From contig JAFGXZ010000001.1 of NCBI GenBank assembly GCA_016936335.1, forward strand, positions 1-13,849: a stretch of DNA of 13,849 bases, given 5' to 3'. A program made the translations under genes and the position numbers. Below, piece after piece: positions 8,203 through 13,849 of this stretch; positions within the stretch are counted from its first letter, which is position 1; the number at the start of each line of letters is the position of its first letter. The notes below the pieces were generated by a model. It was not told the origin of the DNA. It did not search any database and was given only the letters and a program-made list of their open reading frames with translations. The DNA is from Fidelibacterota bacterium (GTDB taxonomy: Bacteria; Fidelibacterota; UBA2242).

Positions 8203-8291
8203 ATCAATTTTATTGTAGCCCCGATACTAAAAATTTGTTAATTTCGCGCCGATGCTGATTTATTTTTAATATTACTGGTGGATTAACGTTC

Positions 8292-9389
8292 ATGTTCAAA
8301 AAACCCATTCCAGGTAAATTAAATGGTTCCCTTAAGGTTCTAGCTCTCATCGGCCTTGTCTATATATTTTTGCTTAGTATCACGTTGATCGGTTCTTCTT
8401 TTAAAATGATGGGTAAGGAAACCGCAGAATCGATCATGCACCTGGTGTCAAACCCGGTCATGGGGCTGGTGGCTGGAATTTTTACAACAAGTCTTGTTCA
8501 GAGTTCGTCACTTACCACTTCCTTGGTGGTCAGCATGGTTGCCTGCAATGTTCTTACGATTGACCTTGCCATCCCGATTATTATGGGCGCAAATATCGGT
8601 ACCAGTATCACAAACCTGATTGTTTCGATAGGCCATATTCGCAAATCAGAAGAATTTGAGCGTGCCCTGGGCGCCAGCATAGTTCATGACTTTTTCAATG
8701 TTCTGTCGGTGGCTGTTATTTTCCCGTTGCAGCTAATGTTCAATGTCATCGGCATCTCTGCCCGGGCGGCATCGGGGCTGTTTGTCAATATCGGTGGGCT
8801 AAAGTTCATAAATCCCTTGAATACCATTTTGAAACCCGTGGCCAATACGATTCTTGGATTTTTCCCCAACCATCCATGGATTGGCATAATCATCGCCTTT
8901 GTTTTGCTCTTTTTGGCGTTACACTATCTGGTTGTCGTTATGAAATCACTGGTCCTGGAAAAAATCGAACGATTTTTCGATCAATATATCTTCAAAACCG
9001 CATTCCGGGCATTGTTGCTGGGAATGTTATTCACGGCCCTGGTTCAAAGCAGCTCAATCACGACATCTCTTGTTGTCCCTCTGGCTGCCGCCGGGGTGCT
9101 AAGTCTGAAAAAAATATTTCCATACGATTTGGGCGCAAATGTGGGAACTACGATAACAGCCTTCCTGGCTTCGCTGGCTACCAGCAATGCGGATGCGGTC
9201 ACAATTGCATTCAGCCATTTTCTCTTTAATGTTCTTGGAATTCTCATCTGGCTCCCGTTAAAAAGCGTACCAATTACCATGGCGACGGTTTTTGCCCGGT
9301 GGTCGGTTCGGCATCGCTGGATTCCAATCGCATACATATTATTCGTTTTCTTTTTAATCCCATTACTTTTAATTTTACTAATGAGGTAA
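8292..9389 (+). CDS. Na+/phosphate cotransporter family membrane protein (Na/Pi, NptA-like)
   Basis: A polytopic inner-membrane protein of 365 residues with the inverted duplication of the Na/Pi cotransporter family. The first half has the motif VQSSSLTTSLVV (Gln70-Ser73) and GANIGTSITN from Gly99. The second half repeats them as VQSSSITTSLVV (Gln252-Ser255) and GANVGTTITA from Gly281. QSSS is the substrate/sodium-binding motif of SLC34-type phosphate transporters. Many bacterial homologues carry a fused C-terminal PhoU domain; here the protein ends after the last membrane segment and a PhoU-like protein is encoded separately just downstream. The ATG at 8292 has GGTGGA nine bases upstream. 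Phosphate uptake is the likely role; some relatives are thought to export phosphate or carry other anions. Confidence 0.9.
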   Translation: MFKKPIPGKLNGSLKVLALIGLVYIFLLSITLIGSSFKMMGKETAESIMHLVSNPVMGLVAGIFTTSLVQSSSLTTSLVVSMVACNVLTIDLAIPIIMGANIGTSITNLIVSIGHIRKSEEFERALGASIVHDFFNVLSVAVIFPLQLMFNVIGISARAASGLFVNIGGLKFINPLNTILKPVANTILGFFPNHPWIGIIIAFVLLFLALHYLVVVMKSLVLEKIERFFDQYIFKTAFRALLLGMLFTALVQSSSITTSLVVPLAAAGVLSLKKIFPYDLGANVGTTITAFLASLATSNADAVTIAFSHFLFNVLGILIWLPLKSVPITMATVFARWSVRHRWIPIAYILFVFFLIPLLLILLMR

Positions 9390-9394
9390 TTGTA

Positions 9395-10072
9395 ATGTTT
9401 AAGGAACTTATCAGCATCTGGAAAAAACAGGATGCGTCAACGGAAATTATTAACAAATATTTAAAAGCTCTTGATACAGATTATAAAATGTACAAAGAGG
9501 CCGTCCGCTGCCTGCGGTATTGTGACAACAGCGAAATGCGGATCGACATTTATCAAACCGATATATTTATCAACAAATCCGAGCGGGAAATTCGACGCGA
9601 CGTTCTCACCCATCTGATAATGTTTGATAAAGCCGAAATTTCAGGTGGTTTGACCATTGCCAGTATTGTAATCGACATTGAACGCATTGGTGATTACATG
9701 AAAAACATCGCCGATTTGGCCAACCTTCACAAGGAGAAATTACACGGCGGTATTTATGAGAATGTTCTAGCCAGTATTGAAAAACGTATCGATGGATTTT
9801 TTGAAATCACCTTAAAAGCCTTCCCGGAATCGAATCCGGATCTGGCCCGAAAAGTCGTCGATGGTTACCGGGAAGTATCCAAAGACTGCACGATTACAAC
9901 CAACGCCCTGATTCAAGGCGGTGACAATTTCAGTGTTTCGGATGCCGTCACACTTGGTTTGTACTTACGGTTCTTAAAACGAACCGGCGCCCATCTGTAT
10001 AACATCTGCACTAGTATTGTGAACCCCTTTCACCGCATTGGTTTTTCAGAAAAAAAGAATAAGGAAGTGTAG
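9395..10072 (+). CDS. PhoU-like protein, standalone
   Basis: A 225-residue, largely helical soluble protein. One clear PhoU-type metal-binding motif is present, IERIGDYMKNIADLA, with Glu96, Arg97 and Asp100. The corresponding position in the second half reads LKRTGAHLYNICTSI, keeping the helix pattern but not the acidic ligands, so the second half looks degenerate. The ATG at 9395 is preferred to the earlier in-frame candidate at 9299: GAGG lies eight bases upstream, in the final codons of the transporter gene, and the extension would overlap that gene by 91 bases. PhoU proteins tune phosphate transport and signalling; the close pairing with the Na/Pi transporter suggests it regulates that protein. 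The gene ends nine bases before proS. Confidence 0.85.
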   Translation: MFKELISIWKKQDASTEIINKYLKALDTDYKMYKEAVRCLRYCDNSEMRIDIYQTDIFINKSEREIRRDVLTHLIMFDKAEISGGLTIASIVIDIERIGDYMKNIADLANLHKEKLHGGIYENVLASIEKRIDGFFEITLKAFPESNPDLARKVVDGYREVSKDCTITTNALIQGGDNFSVSDAVTLGLYLRFLKRTGAHLYNICTSIVNPFHRIGFSEKKNKEV

Positions 10073-10081
10073 GGTAATATT

Positions 10082-11509
10082 TTGTCTATCAGTGTTACAA
10101 AACGAAGTGAAGATTACGCCAAATGGTATACTGATGTTGTCCAAAAGGCCGAAATGGCCGATTACGGCCCGGTCAAAGGGACAATGGTTATTCGGCCCTA
10201 TGGCTTTGCATTATGGGAAAATATCAGAGCAATTGCCGACCGCATGTTCAAGGAAACCGGCCATGTGAACGCCTATTTTCCGATGTTTATCCCTGAAAGC
10301 TACATGCACAAAGAAGCTGAACACGTTGAAGGTTTCGCTCCGGAATGCGCCGTAGTTACTCACGGCGGCGGAAAAAAACTGGACGAGCCGTTGTATATCC
10401 GTCCAACTTCCGAAACCATCATCTGGTCCATGTATAAAAAATGGATCAATTCCTATCGCGACCTGCCTCTGCTGATCAATCAATGGGTCAATGTGGTTCG
10501 CTGGGAAATGCGGACCCGGTTGTTTCTCCGAACCACCGAATTCCTTTGGCAGGAAGGCCACACCGCCCATGCCAGTTTTGAAGAAGCGGAAATCGAAACA
10601 AAAAAAATTATTGAAATATACCGTGTTTTAGCAGAAGACTATATGGCCATGCCGGTCTATGTCGGCAAGAAAACCGATGCGGAGAAATTCGCCGGAGCGG
10701 TTCACACCTACTCTATTGAAGCGATGATGGGCGACATGAAAGCATTGCAATCCGGGACTTCTCACAATTTAGGACAAAATTTTGCTAAAGCCTTCGATGT
10801 TACTTTTCTGTCCCGTGAAAACAAGCCGGAATATGTGTATGCAACCAGCTGGGGTGTCAGCACCCGACTGGTTGGTGGTGTGATCATGACTCACGGCGAC
10901 GACAAGGGCTTAATCCTTCCACCCAAAATAGCACCCTATCAAATCGTGATTGTACCGATCTGGCGAACTGATGAACAAAAAGTTCTTCTGATGGAAGAGG
11001 TTGCAAAAATCAAACTTCAATTTGGCCGGGAAGATATCCGCTCCCTGGTTGATGATAATGATCAGGTATCAGCAGGCTGGAAATTCAACCAGTGGGAAAT
11101 GAAAGGTGTGCCGCTGCGTATGGAAATCGGTCCGAAAGATCTTGAAAAAAACCAGGTCGTTCTTGTTCGGCGGGACACTGGCGAAAAGCATTTCGTAGCA
11201 GTTGAAAATCTTTTTTCCATGGTCAAGCATCTACTTGGAGATATTCAGAACAATATGTTTCAGCGAGCATTGAAATTCAGAAATGACAACACTCATGAGG
11301 TGGACAACTATACTGATTTCAAGCGGATTATCGAATCTGGCGGATTCGTCAAAGCGTTCTGGGCTGGTGATGGTAAAATGGAGGCTAAAATTCAGGAAGA
11401 GACCAAGGCCACCATTCGATGCATTCCCTTCAAACAGAGTCAGTCCGGGACCTGTTTCTATACGGGCAAACCCGCCGATACATATGCGATCTTTGGTAAA
11501 TCCTACTAA
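10082..11509 (+). CDS. proS: Prolyl-tRNA synthetase, archaeal/eukaryotic type
   Basis: Charges tRNA-Pro with proline in the cytoplasm. At 475 residues it is the short form without the editing insertion of E. coli-type ProRS. The N-terminus (DYAKWYTDVVQKAEMADYGP, then GTMVIRPYGFALWENI) is typical of the archaeal/eukaryotic type. The class II core includes RPTSETIIW, motif 2 as FLRTTEFLWQEGHTAH (Arg150 onward), and motif 3 as WGVSTRLVGGVIMTHGDD. An anticodon-binding domain follows. The C-terminal domain keeps two Cys (in IRCIPF and GTCFYTGKP), but the second Cys of the usual CxxC is replaced by Thr, so its zinc site is probably lost. The protein ends in Tyr, as this type does. The start is TTG at 10082, with AGGG at 10071-10074 overlapping the end of the PhoU gene; no ATG lies nearby in frame. 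Confidence 0.96.
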   Translation: MSISVTKRSEDYAKWYTDVVQKAEMADYGPVKGTMVIRPYGFALWENIRAIADRMFKETGHVNAYFPMFIPESYMHKEAEHVEGFAPECAVVTHGGGKKLDEPLYIRPTSETIIWSMYKKWINSYRDLPLLINQWVNVVRWEMRTRLFLRTTEFLWQEGHTAHASFEEAEIETKKIIEIYRVLAEDYMAMPVYVGKKTDAEKFAGAVHTYSIEAMMGDMKALQSGTSHNLGQNFAKAFDVTFLSRENKPEYVYATSWGVSTRLVGGVIMTHGDDKGLILPPKIAPYQIVIVPIWRTDEQKVLLMEEVAKIKLQFGREDIRSLVDDNDQVSAGWKFNQWEMKGVPLRMEIGPKDLEKNQVVLVRRDTGEKHFVAVENLFSMVKHLLGDIQNNMFQRALKFRNDNTHEVDNYTDFKRIIESGGFVKAFWAGDGKMEAKIQEETKATIRCIPFKQSQSGTCFYTGKPADTYAIFGKSY

Positions 11510-11636
11510 AATTAACCGATCTAAAAACATGACATTGCGGGAGCCAAATTGTTTTCGCTATGTCTGTATTTTATCAATATTCGTTATATAAATCCCTTGT
11601 AACCGTTCAATTATTCTTTTAATCTATGTTGAGATT

Positions 11637-12371
11637 ATGAGCCTGATAAAAACAGAGGCGCTTATTTTACGTACTATTCCATTCCAGGAAAGCAGCTCGA
11701 TTGCACGAATGTTTACCCGGGAGCAGGGAAAAATTGCAGTTATTGCCAAAGGAGCACGCCGCATGAAAAGTGCGTTAAGGGGCTTTCTCGAACCACTGAA
11801 TTACATCGAGGCTATCTATTACTATAAAAGCACCCGTGATATCCAGACCCTCAGTAAAATTGATTTGATTCAGGCCTTTTTCTCCGACAATCCCGTCATT
11901 GAATCCAATATATTCGGCCTGGCGTTACTGGAAACCGTTGACAAGGTCGTTCACGATCACCAGCACGACCATGAGATTTTTGACTGCGCGGTTCAACATC
12001 TGAAATTAATGGACGCAAAACCAGAAACATGCAGGGTGACATTTATCCGGTTTCTGCTGGCCCTGACGAACATCCTGGGATACCTGTTTGAAATCAATAA
12101 TTGCCCCCGATGCCGGGCTTCCCTGTCGGGAGCTGTTTATAATCCCGGAACCGGTCAGCTGATCTGTCTGGATTGCGGTCAACAATTCTCTGCCGGGCAT
12201 CGATTATCTGAAAGCGATATTGCATTTTTGAAAGGGTCTGAATCTGACAGTCAGTTTCAGCCGGTCAATCATGCTAAATTACTTCGAATGCTCATCCACT
12301 ATCTTTCGTACCACCTGGATGTATCATTAAATCTCAAAAGCCTGCAATTGCTAACAGACATAAAAATTTAG
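11637..12371 (+). CDS. recO: DNA repair protein RecO
   Basis: Recombination mediator that works with RecF/RecR to load RecA onto SSB-coated single-stranded DNA and can anneal complementary strands. It is 244 residues, normal for the family. The N-terminal OB-fold region shows the family hallmarks: TEALILRTIPFQESSSIARMF, then GKIAVIAKGARR near residue 30 and the LRGFLEPLNYIE segment. A zinc finger is present as CPRC (Cys156, Cys159) and CLDC (Cys177, Cys180), which E. coli RecO lacks but many other bacteria have. The ATG at 11637 follows a 127-base AT-rich gap after proS, so it may have its own promoter, though I found no convincing pair of boxes. The Shine-Dalgarno is weak (TTGAG). Rhomboid follows after seven bases. 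Confidence 0.94.
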   Translation: MSLIKTEALILRTIPFQESSSIARMFTREQGKIAVIAKGARRMKSALRGFLEPLNYIEAIYYYKSTRDIQTLSKIDLIQAFFSDNPVIESNIFGLALLETVDKVVHDHQHDHEIFDCAVQHLKLMDAKPETCRVTFIRFLLALTNILGYLFEINNCPRCRASLSGAVYNPGTGQLICLDCGQQFSAGHRLSESDIAFLKGSESDSQFQPVNHAKLLRMLIHYLSYHLDVSLNLKSLQLLTDIKI

Positions 12372-12378
12372 GATCGGC

Positions 12379-13257
12379 ATGTATAACAATTACTATCAGA
12401 AATACACCGGTTATAATCAGCAGTACATCCGTCCCCGGATATTCGGCGGAGCTATTAAGACCATCATTATCGCAAATCTGGCCATTTATCTTATTATGAC
12501 ACTGTTCGGAGCGGAGCGGTTTTTTCTTTATTACTTCGGCCTTATCCCCCGGTTTGTCTGGGGACGCGGATTTATATGGCAATTATTTAGCTATATGTTC
12601 ATTCATGGCAGTTTTGGCCATATTTTCATGAATATGTTTGTCCTCTGGATGTTTGGTTCAGAAATCGAAAATGCCTGGGGAAAAAAGAAGTTCTACAATT
12701 ATTACTTTTTGACAGGGGTTGGTTCGGGAATAATGACCTTGTTGTTCAGCCTGAACTCTACAATTCCCGTCGTTGGTGCCAGTGGTGCGATATACGCAAT
12801 CTTGGTTGCGTTTGCCATGATGTACCCAAATCGTCTGATCTATTTTTATTTCCTGATTCCTATAAAAGCAAAATATTTTGTGTTGATCATGGGTATAATC
12901 ACTTTTTTTTCATCCTTTACACAGGGCTCCGGTGGCATTAGTCACCTGACCCATCTCGGTGGCATTATCATTGGTTATTTATACCTTACCTGGCGAGGCC
13001 CTGTTTTCAAAATCCGATTTAAAATACCACATATAACCATTAAAAATCCTTTTTCGAATTTTATCCATAAGGTCGATAAGGACATCAAGCCCCCGGATAT
13101 TGACATCCATGGAACAGAACAGACCATGCGGGAAGAACTCGATCGGCTTTTGGATAAAATTAACAAATCCAGCTACGAAAAACTCAGCGAAATTGAACGT
13201 CAGAATCTCACCCTGATCGGTAAATATTTTGCCGACAAAGATAAAATGAAAAATTAA
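12379..13257 (+). CDS. Rhomboid-family intramembrane serine protease
   Basis: A polytopic membrane protein of 292 residues that should cleave membrane-spanning substrates within the bilayer. The catalytic Ser is Ser135 in VGASGAIYAIL, and the catalytic His is His192 in LTHLGGIIIGYL. The oxyanion-supporting HxxxN motif is His81 and Asn85 in SFGHIFMNMFVLW. About six membrane segments span residues 28-210. A soluble C-terminal tail (about 213-292) ends in a charged helical element, ELDRLLDKINKSSYEKLS, resembling the tail found on rhomboids of Bacteroidetes and relatives. The N-terminus is Tyr/Asn-rich. The ATG has AGGA five bases upstream, overlapping the recO stop, so the two genes are likely co-transcribed. 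The substrate is unknown. Confidence 0.92.
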   Translation: MYNNYYQKYTGYNQQYIRPRIFGGAIKTIIIANLAIYLIMTLFGAERFFLYYFGLIPRFVWGRGFIWQLFSYMFIHGSFGHIFMNMFVLWMFGSEIENAWGKKKFYNYYFLTGVGSGIMTLLFSLNSTIPVVGASGAIYAILVAFAMMYPNRLIYFYFLIPIKAKYFVLIMGIITFFSSFTQGSGGISHLTHLGGIIIGYLYLTWRGPVFKIRFKIPHITIKNPFSNFIHKVDKDIKPPDIDIHGTEQTMREELDRLLDKINKSSYEKLSEIERQNLTLIGKYFADKDKMKN

Positions 13258-13276
13258 CAGGAAAAACACGATTGAT

Positions 13277-13844
13277 GTGCTGGCCGATGTTGTGTTTGTC
13301 ATCTGGATTTATATAACCCTCCTGTTTATATTGGCAATAATCAAGAAAGACTATTCCATTATTGATATTGGATGGGGAATAGGATTTATCCTGATCACTA
13401 TTTTTATGATTTTGCAACGACCACTGCCTGGTATGCGGGAATTGCCTATCTTTTTGTGATTCTGTGGGGATCACAAGCCATATATTTTTACGTAATCGTG
13501 GACGGAACGAGGGCTTTCGCTATGCTACATGGCGGGAAGAATGGGGCACTTGGTTTATTCCACGCAGCTATTTCCAGATTTTCATATTGCAGGGAATAAT
13601 TATGTGTATTGTTGCTTGTCGAATCATAATTATATCGTCGGCGCCTTTTCAACCGATTGGTAGGATTGGGATAATCGGAAGTGTTGTCTGGCTGATTGGT
13701 TTTTGTTTTGAGACAATTAGCGATTTGCAGCTGATCCGGTTTAAAAAAGAGACCGGCAAGGTTCAATTCGAACTATATAAACAACGGACAAACATGTTCA
13801 TTCCCTGGTTTCCAAAAAAAACACAGAAAGATATAAAAATCTGA
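13277..13844 (+). pseudogene. DUF1295 (steroid 5-alpha-reductase-like) membrane protein, frameshifted
   Basis: The conserved sequence of this family appears here split over three reading frames. The first frame, from GTG at 13277, gives a membrane segment and KKDYSIIDIGWGIGFILIT. A second frame, from about 13411, continues with TTTAWYAGIAYLFVILWGSQ. The third, from about 13485, gives LRNRGRNEGFRYATWREEWG, a membrane segment, then FETISDLQLIRFKK. Adding one T to the run at 13410-13413 (or 13401-13405) and one to the run at 13485-13489 would restore one continuous protein. The family usually then has a conserved GLWRYxRHPNYFGE region; here the third frame instead reads GKVQFELYKQRTNMF and stops at TGA 13842-13844, so the C-terminal catalytic region is absent or decayed. 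The gene lies 19 bases after the rhomboid stop. Family members are NAD(P)H-linked reductases or methyltransferase-like; the exact role is unknown. Sequencing error cannot be excluded. Confidence 0.7.
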
Positions 13845-13849
13845 AATAA

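Noticed and set aside
8203..8291. Possible promoter in the gap before the Na/Pi gene
   Set aside because: TTGTTA at 8235-8240 and AT-rich boxes at 8261-8272 are present, but the spacings (20-26) do not fit; a promoter is likely in this gap but cannot be placed.
9299..9394. Longer N-terminus of the PhoU-like protein overlapping the transporter
   Set aside because: The extension has no family similarity and no ribosome binding site, whereas ATG 9395 has GAGG at good spacing.
11510..11636. Promoter or small gene in the gap between proS and recO
   Set aside because: TTGTTT (11549) with TATCAA (11572) and TTGTAA (11597) with TAATCT (11620) both have 17-base spacers but match consensus poorly; no hairpin with a U-tract and no convincing ORF is visible.
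13482..13491. Programmed -1 ribosomal frameshift site in the DUF1295 gene
   Set aside because: The bases do not form a proper X XXY YYZ heptamer in the incoming frame, and a second shift upstream plus a missing C-terminus fit gene decay or error better.

Overview
The window is bacterial chromosome of about 43% GC by eye. All recognisable genes lie on the + strand, intergenic gaps are short, and no RNA genes, phage genes, insertion sequences or CRISPR arrays are visible. No stretch over about 130 bases lacks a gene. The archaeal/eukaryotic-type prolyl-tRNA synthetase, the zinc-finger RecO, the rhomboid protease with a C-terminal helical tail, and the abundance of TPR and PAS-kinase proteins suggest the Fibrobacteres-Chlorobi-Bacteroidetes side of bacteria, or a neighbouring candidate phylum such as Calditrichota- or Marinimicrobia-like lineages. 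Shine-Dalgarno sites are visible at several genes, which argues against a typical Bacteroidetes. This placement is inference.

Region 1 (1-2869) is signalling. A cytoplasmic TPR protein is followed by a G/C-rich hairpin that may be a terminator, then a perfect 16-bp palindrome that runs into a very strong ribosome binding site, then a soluble PAS-HisKA-HATPase-REC hybrid kinase. The best-placed start codon for that kinase is ATC rather than ATG/GTG/TTG.

Region 2 (2871-8202) is a complete five-gene peptide/nickel-type ABC importer: lipoprotein binding protein, two permeases, and two ATPases in the order DppF-like then DppD-like. The genes are separated by 1-5 bases or overlap by 4. The binding-protein gene starts one base after the kinase stop, so the kinase and importer look co-transcribed.

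Region 3 (8292-10072) is a Na+/phosphate cotransporter-family protein and a separate PhoU-like protein. The PhoU ribosome binding site lies in the last codons of the transporter gene.

Region 4 (10082-13844) holds proS (TTG start), recO, a rhomboid protease, and the remains of a DUF1295/steroid-reductase-like membrane protein whose conserved sequence is spread over three reading frames.

Most genes belong to known families. The less ordinary features are the non-standard start and palindrome before the kinase, the kinase-importer coupling, and the doubly frameshifted DUF1295 gene. No wholly new system can be claimed from sequence alone.
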